Positions 1 to 8,105 of a stretch of 16,073 nucleotides of DNA are shown here, piece after piece. Position 1 is the stretch's first letter, and each line of letters begins with the position of its first letter. Source of the DNA: JAVBKP01 sp031553975 (lineage in GTDB: Bacteria; Bacillota; Clostridia; Peptostreptococcales; Anaerovoracaceae); contig JAVBKP010000077.1 in NCBI GenBank assembly GCA_031553975.1, positions 1 through 16,073 on the forward strand, read 5' to 3'. Both the position numbers and the translations under genes were made by a program. Below the pieces are notes generated by a model. That model did no database searches. It saw nothing but the letters and a program-made list of their open reading frames with translations, and was not told where the DNA came from.

Positions 1-1721
1 TTCCAGATACATATGAAATCGGCATGTCCTATCTAGGCATGGAAATAATTTACAATATGGTGAATAAAATAAATGGTGTTCAATGCGAACGCGTATTTGC
101 ACCTTCTATCGATATGGAAGAAGAAATGCGAAAAGCCCAGCTTCCTTTGTTTAGCCTTGAAACCAAGGAGCCTATTAGCACAGCAGACCTATTTGGTTTC
201 ACAATGCAATATGAGATGTCCTATAGCAATGTAATCAATATGATGAACTTGGCAGGCATTCCGTTTAGAAGTGCAGAGCGAGGCGAAGATTTTCCGCTGG
301 TTATTGCAGGGGGACCTTGTAGCTTTAATATTGAACCTATTGCAGACGTATTTGATTTTGTATTGGTCGGTGACAGTGAGGAATCTCTACCAAAGCTTTT
401 AGCCGCGTTTCACCAGTGGAAGTCAGCTGGAAAATCAGGTGGAAAGCTAGCTTTTCTTGAAAAAATATGTAACATTTCAGGGGTATATATCCCAAGTTTT
501 TATAACCATGAATACAACGCGGACGGTACACTTAATGAAATAGTTAAGTTAAATGTTAACGCAAAAGATACAATATTAAAAGCTGTTGTAGCTGATTTGG
601 ACAAGGCATCATATCCAGAAGGCAATCTAGTGCCGCTCATAGATGTTGTTCATGACAGAGCCACCGTTGAAATCTTCAGAGGCTGCACCCGAGGCTGTAG
701 ATTTTGTCAAGCTGGTATGATTTATAGGCCTATACGTGAACGTAGCGTTGAGAGAATTAAAGAAATTTCTAAAAACCAATTGGAAAACACAGGGTATGAG
801 GAAATGTCTTTGCTCTCATTATCAACCAGTGACTATAGTCAAATAGAGCCCTTGGTCACAGACCTTATGACCCTTTGCAAATCCTGCGATGTGTCTTTGT
901 CTGTGCCATCGCTGCGCTTAGATTCATTTTCTTTTAAGATGCTAGAAGAGATTCAAGGCTATAAAAAAAGTGGACTTACCTTTGCTCCTGAGGCAGGTAC
1001 CCAGCGTCTTCGTGATGTGATTAACAAAGGCATTACCGCTGAGAATATATACAATGCTGTAGCGCAAGCCATTGAATTAGGCTGGCACAATATAAAGCTT
1101 TATTTTATGGTGGGATTGCCTACGGAGACACAAGAAGACCTGGATGGGATCGTTGACATTGCAAAAGGCATTACTGATGTATATAGAAGGATTAACGCAG
1201 GCAAGAAGGGCGGGCGTTTTAACGTGACTGTTAGTGTTTCGAACTTTGTACCAAAGCCACATACGCCATTCCAATGGTTCGGGCAAAATGAAGCAGAAGA
1301 CTTCCACACCAAGCATATGTATCTAAAAGATAAATTTCGTGGCATGAAATGGATTACCTACAACTACCATGACAATAAAACCAGCTTTTTAGAAGGTGTT
1401 TTTGCCCGTGGTGACCGTAGGCTACTAAATACAATTATCAAGGCTTGGGAGTTAGGTTGCAAATTCGACGGTTGGGGCGAACATTTCAAATATAAAGAAT
1501 GGTTACAGGCCTTTGAACAAACAGGTGTATCTCCTGCTTTTTATGCCAATCGTCACAGAAAATATGATGAAATATTACCCTGGGATACGCTTAATACAGG
1601 CGTGAAAAAAGAATTTTTTATCAGGGAGAATGAAGCGGCTACAAAAGAAGAAGTGACACCAGATTGTAGAAAACAATGCCATGGATGCGGTGTGAATAAG
1701 GAGTTTACGTGTAATGTTTAG
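1..1721 (+). CDS. B12-binding-type radical SAM protein (TIGR03960-like), 5' end outside the window
   Basis: This is the C-terminal part of a radical SAM protein of unknown substrate. The reading frame is open to the window edge: the codons before the ATG at 24 read PDTYEIG, which continues into the family-typical GMSYLG, so the ATG at 24 is internal and the true start lies upstream. Numbering from that ATG, the first ~150 residues look like a cobalamin-binding-type domain (VIAGGPCSFN, VLVGDSEE). The 4Fe-4S radical SAM motif CTRGCRFC follows, with Cys221, Cys225 and Cys228. Later, FAPEAGTQRLRD and YFMVGLPTET are typical of B12-dependent radical SAM barrels. The C-terminus carries a Cys cluster (CRKQCHGCG) that may hold another cluster. 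It overlaps the next gene by 8 nt. In many Clostridia this pair is conserved near ribosomal-protein and RNase G genes, and in some bacteria the two are fused. The family is confident; the substrate is unknown. Confidence 0.93.
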   Translation, partial: PDTYEIGMSYLGMEIIYNMVNKINGVQCERVFAPSIDMEEEMRKAQLPLFSLETKEPISTADLFGFTMQYEMSYSNVINMMNLAGIPFRSAERGEDFPLVIAGGPCSFNIEPIADVFDFVLVGDSEESLPKLLAAFHQWKSAGKSGGKLAFLEKICNISGVYIPSFYNHEYNADGTLNEIVKLNVNAKDTILKAVVADLDKASYPEGNLVPLIDVVHDRATVEIFRGCTRGCRFCQAGMIYRPIRERSVERIKEISKNQLENTGYEEMSLLSLSTSDYSQIEPLVTDLMTLCKSCDVSLSVPSLRLDSFSFKMLEEIQGYKKSGLTFAPEAGTQRLRDVINKGITAENIYNAVAQAIELGWHNIKLYFMVGLPTETQEDLDGIVDIAKGITDVYRRINAGKKGGRFNVTVSVSNFVPKPHTPFQWFGQNEAEDFHTKHMYLKDKFRGMKWITYNYHDNKTSFLEGVFARGDRRLLNTIIKAWELGCKFDGWGEHFKYKEWLQAFEQTGVSPAFYANRHRKYDEILPWDTLNTGVKKEFFIRENEAATKEEVTPDCRKQCHGCGVNKEFTCNV

Positions 1722-2424
1722 ATATTTAGTCAAGTTCAGCAAACAAGGATATATAAGGTATACGTCTCACTTAGATATGATGCGACTGTTTCAACGTTCA
1801 TTCAAACGAGCAAATATAGCACTCGCTTATTCTCAAGGATTTCATCCTCACCCCAAAATGAGTATTGCCCAGCCACTATCCCTTGGGTTTACCAGCGTAG
1901 GAGAGTATATTGAAGTAGAACTACAAGCTAGCCGTGAGGATATAAAAGAAAAGTTAAATGCAATAATGCCAGAAGGTATGGAAATCCTAGAGGTAAAGCC
2001 CATCAAGGCAGGCACAAAATCTCTGGCAGCCCTTATAGAATATGGAAAATATAACATTACATTCATACCAGAAAAGAAAATCACAGAAGAAGGGCTAAAC
2101 CAAATCGTGCAAGACTTCATAGCCCAAGATGAAATACAAGCTGTAAAGTTTCAGAAAAAATCCAACAAAGAGACTGTAATGGACCTAAAACCCTTGGTAT
2201 ATGAACAAAATTTAAAAGTGTACAAGCGCAAAGATGACAATAATAGATTTATGTTAACCGCAACAATTAAAACAGGTAGCATTTCAAATTTAAACCCAGA
2301 TTTACTATTCAAGGAATTCCTAAAGTTCTCTAGTCTAGCAATTCTAGAAGGTAGCATACAAATACATAGAGTGGACTTATACTATGCAGATGATAACCAA
2401 TTAAAACAATTATCTGCCATATAA
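1714..2424 (+). CDS. Radical SAM-linked protein, TIGR03936/DUF2344 family
   Basis: This 236-residue soluble protein is the usual partner of the preceding radical SAM enzyme. The N-terminus (FRYLVKFSKQGYIRYTSHLD) and the stretch SQGFHPHPKMSIAQPLSLG, with its His-rich FHPHPK core, are family hallmarks. The protein has no catalytic motif I recognise. The start ATG lies inside the end of the upstream gene (8-nt overlap), with AAGGAG at 1698-1703 ten nt before it, so the two are translationally coupled. In some genomes the two are one polypeptide, which supports a shared reaction; a role in RNA or ribosome biology is only suggested by gene order elsewhere. There is no signal peptide or membrane segment. 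The length is normal for the stand-alone form. Confidence 0.9.
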   Translation: MFRYLVKFSKQGYIRYTSHLDMMRLFQRSFKRANIALAYSQGFHPHPKMSIAQPLSLGFTSVGEYIEVELQASREDIKEKLNAIMPEGMEILEVKPIKAGTKSLAALIEYGKYNITFIPEKKITEEGLNQIVQDFIAQDEIQAVKFQKKSNKETVMDLKPLVYEQNLKVYKRKDDNNRFMLTATIKTGSISNLNPDLLFKEFLKFSSLAILEGSIQIHRVDLYYADDNQLKQLSAI

Positions 2425-2456
2425 TACGATTGATCAATAGGGGGACATGATTTATA

Positions 2457-5363
2457 ATGCAGCATAAAAAAATACACAAGCAAATTGGTCTTGTATTGGT
2501 AATATTGATTTGTTTTTGTACAGTATTTCAACAACCTTGCTTTGCTACTACGGCCCGTGACTATGCGGACTATAAAGATATTCCAGGCGTTACCCAAGAT
2601 GAAATTGATGCCATAGAAATGCTAAAGGCAAAATATGATTATTTCACCTATGGATCACTACTTGGAACAGAAGCTTTTTGGGGGATTGACAATGAGCAAC
2701 ATGGATTCTCTGTGGAGTTGTGTACTTTGCTGTCCAAGCTTTTTGGTATCGAATTTAGAAGTGAGATACATGAATGGTCTGCATTAATCCATGGACTAAA
2801 TACCAAGACCCTAGATTTTTCTGGAGAGATTACGGCCACCAAGGAGCGTGAATCTATTTATTTTATGACATCTCCCATTGCAAAACGTACCATTGAAATA
2901 TATAGATTAAATACTACGTCTGAAATATTCAATATCGTAAAAAATAGAAAGGCAAAGCTGGCATTATATACTGGTTCTAGTACATTAAAAACCGTGAGAG
3001 AAGCCAGTAACGACCTCTTCCAAATCTACGAAATAAGTTCTTTAGAAGAAGCTATGAAAAAGCTTAGAAGTGGTCAAGTGGATGGGTTTGCCGCAGAAAG
3101 TAGCTCCGCCTATTTAGTAGCAGGATATGATGATATCGTATCTGAGCCATTATTTCCACCTGAGTTTGCACTGGTGTCCCTTACAACCCAAAGCAAAGAG
3201 TTAAAACCCATTATTGACGTTGTGGACAAATATCTAAAAGTAGATGGCTCCAGCACCCTAGCACACCTATATAAAGTAGGGCAACAGGATTATCAAAAAT
3301 TTGTTTTTCAAAGTAAACTTACAGCGGAAGAGCTTAATTATATCAGTCAATCTATACATTATGGCAAAGTATACAAGTATGTAGCCAGCAGCGATAACTA
3401 TCCCATGGCGTTTTACAATAAAAACGATAAGGAGTTTCAGGGCATTGGTATTGATCTATTAAATGAGATATCTAAACTAAGTGGGCTAACATTTGAAGTG
3501 TACAATGAACCATACGTTCCTTGGTCCCAGCTTTATGAAACATTTAGCACTGGCAAAGTTGATGTGTCAGCCCATATGATAAACTCCAAAGAAAGAGTAA
3601 AAAAATTCAACGTGCTATCTCCCTATACCACAGAAAACCTATTGCTTATTTCCACTAGGGATTATCCAGATGTGGCGATTTCTGAGTTGCCTTACAAAAA
3701 AATAGGCGTAATTGCAAATTCAGCTTATTTGGAATTGTTCAAACAATGGTTTGTAGATGCCAATATCACTTTCTATGATTCACCAGAGAGTAGCTATAAT
3801 GCCCTCAAAAAAGGTGAAGTGGACTTGATTACCTCAACGGATTTTGTATTGCTTGGAAGAAGTATTTATTATGAAGATACAGGACTAAAGGCAAATATTA
3901 ACTTAAAGTATCCGTTATATACAGGACTTGCCGTCAAAAAAGACGACGTATTATTGGCATCAATATTAAATAAAGCCCAATTGTGTTTGCCTATTTATGA
4001 TATTTCTCAGAAATGGATAGATCAAAGTTTTGATTATTCTGCAAAGCTAAATAACCAAAAATCTTATTTTATGATTTTTATTATTGTTTTATTGCTTATG
4101 GTCCTTGCTTTATTTATATTGATACTAAATGCAACAATCAGCCAACGGAAAAACCTGGCTGTATTGGTAGAAAACCGTACACACAGACTAGAAGAACAAA
4201 CCAAAGAGCTATTGGTACTCAATGAAGCCTCCCAAGTGGCATCGAAGGCAAAGAGTGAGTTCTTAGCACGTATGAGTCATGAGATCAGGACCCCGCTCAA
4301 TGCAATTATTGGCATGACCAATATAGCCAAAAAAAATGTTGAATATCCATTAAAGGTACAGACGGCCCTTAACCAAATACATCTGTCTTCCGATCATTTG
4401 TTGGGCATCATAAACGATGTATTAGACATGTCCAAGATAGAATCTGGGAAGCTGGCGCTATATATGAACAGCTTTAATCTAAACCAAACATTAAAAACAG
4501 ACATATCAATGATACGCCAACGATGCATAGAAAAAAACATTAAATTTTTTGCTAATTTGGATGCTTCTACCAATGTGGTTGTCGTTGGTGACAAACTAAG
4601 GGTGAGCCAAGTACTACTGAACCTGCTAAGCAATGCGGTAAAATTTTCACCAGAGAATGGGAAAATAGACCTAAATGTTGACCTAGTAGCAGAAGATAGC
4701 ACTTCCATTACACTCAGATTCTCTCTGATGGATCAGGGCATTGGTATGAGCAAGGAACAAACTGATAACTTGTTTATACCATTTGAGCAAACAGATAACT
4801 CCATTGCCACAAGGTTTGGAGGAACAGGATTGGGGCTTTCCATTAGTCAAAACTTAGTAAAGGCCATGGGGGGCGAAATAAAAGTCAACAGTGAGTTACA
4901 CCATGGCAGTGAGTTTTATTTTACCCTCAAATTCTTAAAATCTGTTGTTGACAAAGATATCAAGACAGAAGATGAAAAGAGAGACTTATCTGGTAAACAT
5001 CTGTTGTTGGTGGAAGATATTGAGATCAACAGAACAATACTGTTAGAATTGTTAGATGGCATGGGGCTAACCATAGATGAAGCAGAGAATGGAAAAATAG
5101 CCGTTGACAAATTTAGCCAATCACCAGAAGGATATTATGACTTCATCCTCATGGATATACAAATGCCTGTATTGAACGGCTATGAAGCAGCAAAACTCAT
5201 TAGAAACCTGCCAAGAAAAGATGCAAAGAGCACAAAGATCATTGCCATAACAGCCAACGCATACAAGGAAGATGTCTATCAAGCCCTCCAATCAGGCATG
5301 AATGACCATTTGCCAAAGCCAATAGACCTAACAAAATTAATTAAGATATTAGGTAACGCCTAA
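2457..5363 (+). CDS. Membrane hybrid sensor histidine kinase with tandem solute-binding domains (BvgS-like layout)
   Basis: A 968-residue sensor kinase. Order of parts: a signal peptide (residues 1 to about 30, ending near CFATTA); a first type-3 solute-binding (Venus flytrap) domain at about 50-280; a second at about 300-525, with typical GIGIDLLNEISK and YNALKKGEVD stretches; one membrane helix at about 539-561; a short coiled coil (LVENRTHRLEEQTKELLVL); HisKA with phospho-acceptor His608 in MSHEIRTPLNAI; HATPase with the N box (Asn722, Asn726), the G1 box DQGIG from Asp759 and GGTGLGL at 788-794; and a C-terminal receiver with Glu853/Asp854, phospho-acceptor Asp900 in LMDIQMP and Lys954. 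No PAS, HAMP or HPt domain is visible, so the phosphorelay partner must be elsewhere. Ligands are probably amino acids or similar small solutes, by family. AGGGGG at 2439-2444 is the likely ribosome site, 12 nt upstream. The gap from the preceding gene is 32 nt and I see no separate promoter. Confidence 0.95.
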   Translation: MQHKKIHKQIGLVLVILICFCTVFQQPCFATTARDYADYKDIPGVTQDEIDAIEMLKAKYDYFTYGSLLGTEAFWGIDNEQHGFSVELCTLLSKLFGIEFRSEIHEWSALIHGLNTKTLDFSGEITATKERESIYFMTSPIAKRTIEIYRLNTTSEIFNIVKNRKAKLALYTGSSTLKTVREASNDLFQIYEISSLEEAMKKLRSGQVDGFAAESSSAYLVAGYDDIVSEPLFPPEFALVSLTTQSKELKPIIDVVDKYLKVDGSSTLAHLYKVGQQDYQKFVFQSKLTAEELNYISQSIHYGKVYKYVASSDNYPMAFYNKNDKEFQGIGIDLLNEISKLSGLTFEVYNEPYVPWSQLYETFSTGKVDVSAHMINSKERVKKFNVLSPYTTENLLLISTRDYPDVAISELPYKKIGVIANSAYLELFKQWFVDANITFYDSPESSYNALKKGEVDLITSTDFVLLGRSIYYEDTGLKANINLKYPLYTGLAVKKDDVLLASILNKAQLCLPIYDISQKWIDQSFDYSAKLNNQKSYFMIFIIVLLLMVLALFILILNATISQRKNLAVLVENRTHRLEEQTKELLVLNEASQVASKAKSEFLARMSHEIRTPLNAIIGMTNIAKKNVEYPLKVQTALNQIHLSSDHLLGIINDVLDMSKIESGKLALYMNSFNLNQTLKTDISMIRQRCIEKNIKFFANLDASTNVVVVGDKLRVSQVLLNLLSNAVKFSPENGKIDLNVDLVAEDSTSITLRFSLMDQGIGMSKEQTDNLFIPFEQTDNSIATRFGGTGLGLSISQNLVKAMGGEIKVNSELHHGSEFYFTLKFLKSVVDKDIKTEDEKRDLSGKHLLLVEDIEINRTILLELLDGMGLTIDEAENGKIAVDKFSQSPEGYYDFILMDIQMPVLNGYEAAKLIRNLPRKDAKSTKIIAITANAYKEDVYQALQSGMNDHLPKPIDLTKLIKILGNA

Positions 5364-5372
5364 GAATCACGT

Positions 5373-5400
5373 AACGGCTCCAACAGTGGAGCCGTTTTTT
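5373..5400 (+). terminator. Intrinsic terminator after the hybrid kinase gene
   Basis: A perfect 10-bp stem (AACGGCTCCA at 5373-5382 with TGGAGCCGTT at 5387-5396) closes a 4-nt loop (ACAG). It runs into a T tract at 5395-5400. It starts 10 nt past the kinase stop codon and ends that transcription unit. Confidence 0.93.
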
Positions 5401-5417
5401 GTACGCAAAATGCAATT

Positions 5418-5499
5418 GGGGACGGTTCTAAATAGCACAAAAGGGGACGGTTCTAAATAACTGACCATTTGGTCAGTTATTTAGAACCGTCCCCTTTTT
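5418..5499. repeat. GGGGACGGTTCTAAAT palindromic repeat, copy 1 (half unit plus perfect palindrome)
   Basis: The copy has one free arm, GGGGACGGTTCTAAAT at 5418-5433, then a perfect inverted repeat: 29 nt at 5439-5467, a 2-nt loop (TT), and its exact complement at 5470-5498. The arms contain the 16-mer at 5443-5458 and its reverse complement at 5479-5494. The right arm ends in T5, so it could also work as a terminator; the left arm starts in A4, so termination of leftward transcription is possible too. The same 16-mer recurs in the intergenic copies near 9512 and 16022. It contains no gene. The form fits a REP or MITE-like dispersed element. Confidence 0.9.
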
Positions 5500-5534
5500 A
5501 TAATACAATTATGGAAGATTTTACAAATTAATCA

Positions 5535-5563
5535 TTGACATTAAAATCAAAATAATTTATAAT
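5535..5563 (+). promoter_or_regulatory. Perfect-consensus sigma-A promoter for comEA
   Basis: TTGACA at 5535-5540 and TATAAT at 5558-5563 are both exact consensus hexamers with the optimal 17-nt spacer. Transcription would begin near 5570. The comEA ribosome site AAGGAG (5593-5598) and its ATG at 5604 follow. Confidence 0.87.
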
Positions 5564-5603
5564 GTGGGAATAAATGTAAAATATAAGTATAAAAGGAGAA
5601 AAC

Positions 5604-6224
5604 ATGGAAAAAGACAAAATTATCAAATTAGGAATTGGTGGACTGATACTAATTATTGCACTTGTAGCCTTCATGGTCAAAGGCTCTGGAGAAAACAACC
5701 TCCAGATAGAAACCACCAATGCAAGCAACATAACGGTAGAAGCCATAACCATCACAGAGCAAGCCATTGAAAAAAATATTATCGTAGATATTGCTGGTGC
5801 AGTAAACAGTCCCAATGTGGCAAAGCTAAAGGAAGGAAGCAGAGTATATGAGGCCATTCAAGCAGTAGGAGGGCTCACACAAGAGGCCGACACTACCAGC
5901 ATCAATATGGCAGCGATTTTGCAAGATGGCGAGAAGATCTATGTGCCACGAAGAGGCGAAATGCCCCCTGTTAATACAACGTCCACCTTAGGCAATAATG
6001 TAGGTACATTCAATCCATCAACCAGTACCAATGGCAAAGTTAATATAAATACGGCCACGATAGACCAGCTTCAAACATTAAATGGTGTCGGTCCATCTAC
6101 GGCGCAAAAAATTATCGATCACCGCACACAAAATGGCGCATTCAGGACCACCGAAGATCTAAAGAATGTAAGTGGTATAGGGGATAAGACCTTTGAGAAA
6201 TTTAAGGAAAATATTACCGTATAA
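5604..6224 (+). CDS. comEA: ComEA-like competence DNA receptor (helix-hairpin-helix)
   Basis: A 206-residue membrane-anchored DNA-binding protein, about the length of B. subtilis ComEA. The parts are: one N-terminal membrane helix (about residues 7-25, GIGGLILIIALVAFM); an SLBB-type domain at about 59-115 (VDIAGAVNSPNV to DGEKIYVP); a Thr/Ser/Asn-rich linker; and a C-terminal DNA-binding domain at about 145-206 with two helix-hairpin-helix turns (LNGVGPSTAQKI and VSGIGDKTFEKF). In competent bacteria ComEA sits outside the membrane, binds incoming double-stranded DNA and passes it to the ComEC channel. No comEB, comEC or comFA is in the window, so transformation ability cannot be judged from here. 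The gene follows a perfect sigma-A promoter and is followed, after 65 nt, by a sporulation gene with its own candidate promoter. Confidence 0.93.
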   Translation: MEKDKIIKLGIGGLILIIALVAFMVKGSGENNLQIETTNASNITVEAITITEQAIEKNIIVDIAGAVNSPNVAKLKEGSRVYEAIQAVGGLTQEADTTSINMAAILQDGEKIYVPRRGEMPPVNTTSTLGNNVGTFNPSTSTNGKVNINTATIDQLQTLNGVGPSTAQKIIDHRTQNGAFRTTEDLKNVSGIGDKTFEKFKENITV

Positions 6225-6227
6225 CTT

Positions 6228-6257
6228 GTATATAAATTGGAATTTTTGCCCAAACTA
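6228..6257 (+). promoter_or_regulatory. Candidate forespore (sigma-G) promoter for bofC-spoIVB
   Basis: GTATA at 6228-6232 fits the sigma-G -35 consensus GHATR at every position. CAAACTA at 6251-6257 matches the -10 consensus CATWHTA at six of seven positions. The spacer is 18 nt, the reported optimum in B. subtilis. The expected start near 6264 lies just before the AGGAGG at 6274-6279 that serves the gene at 6290. Forespore transcription is what the function of spoIVB requires. The motif is short and the consensus is quoted from memory. Confidence 0.5.
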
Positions 6258-6289
6258 TATGAAATTAAATTATAGGAGGACGAGATCCA

Positions 6290-6970
6290 ATGTTTGCCCA
6301 AAAGAAAAAATCCATCTTTTCAGGAAAATTTTTCGCTGTTTTTGTCATAATCTTATTCGCAGCAGGATATTTTATAAATACCACAGATAATGGTAAGAAC
6401 CCCGAAGACAACCTAACAGCGGATAAAATTGAGAGCGAAGAAGTAGGTCCTGCTACACAGGCCAATTCATCAGCAGTCACAGAATATATCACAGACCAGA
6501 CAAAACTCCTTATGCGCATCAACGACCAAGTGACAGGCTCTACAAAGACACAGGAACTATTAATGCCCTCAGAGCTTATCGGAAAAAGTTTAGAAGATGC
6601 CAAAACCTTCTTGCAAGCAAAATATGAAGGTTCTATCGTAAAAGAACTAAATGATGAGTATGCGCTCTTGTATAAGGTCATAGAAAAAGTCTCTACAGAG
6701 GCAAATGCCGCAGAAAACCCTTCTTTTTATGAAGAAGAATCAGAAAATTCGCCAACAATCGCCAATGATAACAGCTATTATTTAATTAAAGAAGATAATG
6801 GTGTTATTAGCGTGTACAAAAGTGATGACAGCGGCCATCTTTCTTTGGTAAAAACCACTGAGATAAGTCTAGATTACCTAAGTAGCGGGGACCAAGAGCT
6901 ATTTAAATATGGAATCAAAAAAAACACCATGGATGAGGTAAACGAACTACTACAGGATTTTGAAAGCTAA
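6290..6970 (+). CDS. bofC: BofC-like sporulation protein (BofC C-terminal domain)
   Basis: A 226-residue protein, probably exported across the forespore membrane. It has one N-terminal membrane helix or signal anchor (residues ~13-30, FFAVFVIILFAAGYF), an acidic linker, a small domain at about 70-135 (including LIGKSLEDAKTFLQAKYEG), and at about 160-225 a segment matching the BofC C-terminal domain pattern: YYLIKEDNGVISVY, then LSSGDQELFKYGI and VNELLQDFES. In B. subtilis BofC is made in the forespore and restrains the SpoIVB-dependent signal that triggers pro-sigma-K processing. Here the gene is 24 nt upstream of spoIVB, although bofC is unlinked in B. subtilis, which strengthens the call. 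The ribosome site AGGAGG (6274-6279) is strong. Sequence similarity outside the C-terminal domain is weak, so it may be a functional relative rather than a strict orthologue. Confidence 0.72.
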   Translation: MFAQKKKSIFSGKFFAVFVIILFAAGYFINTTDNGKNPEDNLTADKIESEEVGPATQANSSAVTEYITDQTKLLMRINDQVTGSTKTQELLMPSELIGKSLEDAKTFLQAKYEGSIVKELNDEYALLYKVIEKVSTEANAAENPSFYEEESENSPTIANDNSYYLIKEDNGVISVYKSDDSGHLSLVKTTEISLDYLSSGDQELFKYGIKKNTMDEVNELLQDFES

Positions 6971-6994
6971 AATTTTTCTTAAAGGCGAGGCATT

Positions 6995-8086
6995 ATGAAC
7001 AAGACATTTAGAAAATTTTTCCTCATCGTAGCATGTCTAAGTATAGCAGTAGTATCTGCTACAACAGTATTCCAACTAAAAAAAGCTAACGCTGTGGCAG
7101 AAGGCGACGTATCAGCCTCCGCCATGAATACACCCTATGAAGTCATGTTAGGTGGCAAATCCATAGGGGTAAAAATGGATGTGAAAGGCGTACTGGTCGT
7201 AGGTCTTGAAGAAATTCCTACATCAGATGGAAAGACCATCAACCCAGGTCTTTTAGCAGGACTTCAACTGGGTGATAGTATTGTTTCAATAGACGGAAAC
7301 AAAGTAGAGAACGCAAAACAAGTCCAAAAACTCATCAATCAAATAAAAAAGGAAGTATACTTAAAAATCAACCGTAAAAACGAAATCATGAACGTAAAAA
7401 TCACACCAGTTCTATCCTCAGAAGAAAAACAGTATCGTATAGGACTTTGGGTGAGAGATAAAACAGCAGGCATTGGGACGATGACATATTTTGACCCCCA
7501 TAACAATTCATTTGGTGCCTTAGGTCATGCCATCACAGATGCAGATACAGGTGTAATCCTAAAAGTAGGAAATGGAGAGATTCTAAACGCTAAGGTAGAG
7601 TCTGTCAAGCAAGGCAAAGCAGGTAGCCCTGGAGAGATCAGGGGCATATTCTACGAGACCGATACACCACTTGGAAACATGTTATCCAACACCCCATACG
7701 GCATATTTGGCAAAATGTACGAAAATGGATTTGATACCACCTCAGCCACTTCAATACAAGTGGGAACCAGAGACCAAGTGAAAAAGGGCAAGGCCTATAT
7801 ACTATCCACCCTAAATGGAAATACTATCGAAAAATACGAGATATCCATAGAAAAGATCAATAACCAGTCAAAGGCAGACACAAAGAGCATGGTAATAAAA
7901 GTCACAGATAAGAGATTATTAGATAAAAGTGGCGGAATTATTCAAGGCATGAGCGGTAGTCCCATCATACAGGACGACAAACTTATCGGTGCAGTGACAC
8001 ATGTCTTCATCAACGATCCACAAAAAGGCTATGCTGTGTTCATAGAGTGGATGTTAGAGCAATCAAATGCCGTCGAAAAACAATAA
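6995..8086 (+). CDS. spoIVB: SpoIVB serine peptidase (S55), forespore signalling protease
   Basis: A 363-residue membrane-anchored serine peptidase released into the space between forespore and mother cell. It cleaves SpoIVFA, freeing the SpoIVFB protease that activates pro-sigma-K. It has an N-terminal membrane helix at about 7-27, a PDZ domain at about 60-125 (NPGLLAGLQLGDSIVSIDG) and an S55 peptidase domain at about 145-360. The likely catalytic residues are His178 in GALGHAI, Asp305 in KVTDKRLL and Ser320 in GMSGSP. The His-Ser interval (142) and the Asp-Ser interval (15) equal those of the reported B. subtilis triad His236/Asp363/Ser378, so the enzyme looks intact. It follows the BofC-like gene by 24 nt (probable co-transcription) and lies upstream of spo0A, the order seen in Bacillus. 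The usual recN neighbour is not present. The ribosome site is modest (AGGCGAGG). Confidence 0.96.
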   Translation: MNKTFRKFFLIVACLSIAVVSATTVFQLKKANAVAEGDVSASAMNTPYEVMLGGKSIGVKMDVKGVLVVGLEEIPTSDGKTINPGLLAGLQLGDSIVSIDGNKVENAKQVQKLINQIKKEVYLKINRKNEIMNVKITPVLSSEEKQYRIGLWVRDKTAGIGTMTYFDPHNNSFGALGHAITDADTGVILKVGNGEILNAKVESVKQGKAGSPGEIRGIFYETDTPLGNMLSNTPYGIFGKMYENGFDTTSATSIQVGTRDQVKKGKAYILSTLNGNTIEKYEISIEKINNQSKADTKSMVIKVTDKRLLDKSGGIIQGMSGSPIIQDDKLIGAVTHVFINDPQKGYAVFIEWMLEQSNAVEKQ

Positions 8087-8105
8087 AATAAAGGTAATGC
8101 TACCA

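Noticed and set aside
24..26. ATG at 24 as the true start of the radical SAM gene
   Set aside because: The frame is open to the window edge and the preceding codons (PDTYEIG) match the family's conserved N-terminal region, so the gene is cut by the window.
2446..2466. Tiny leader frame (MIYNAA) before the kinase gene
   Set aside because: It is six codons, overlaps the kinase start out of frame, and has nothing around it suggesting attenuation.
337..5110. Antisense open frames within the radical SAM and kinase genes
   Set aside because: They are short, lack ribosome sites and protein-like composition, and lie fully opposite well-conserved coding sequence.
5418..5499. CRISPR array or phage attachment site
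   Set aside because: The units are palindromic arms of one element, with no regular spacers and no cas or integrase gene nearby.
6265..6681. 138-residue antisense frame opposite the BofC-like gene
   Set aside because: It lies opposite a better-supported gene with a strong AGGAGG site, and its translation is Ser/Val-rich shadow sequence without a recognisable domain.
8087..8104. Terminator between spoIVB and spo0A (GGTAATGCTACC)
   Set aside because: The stem is only 4 bp and no T tract follows.
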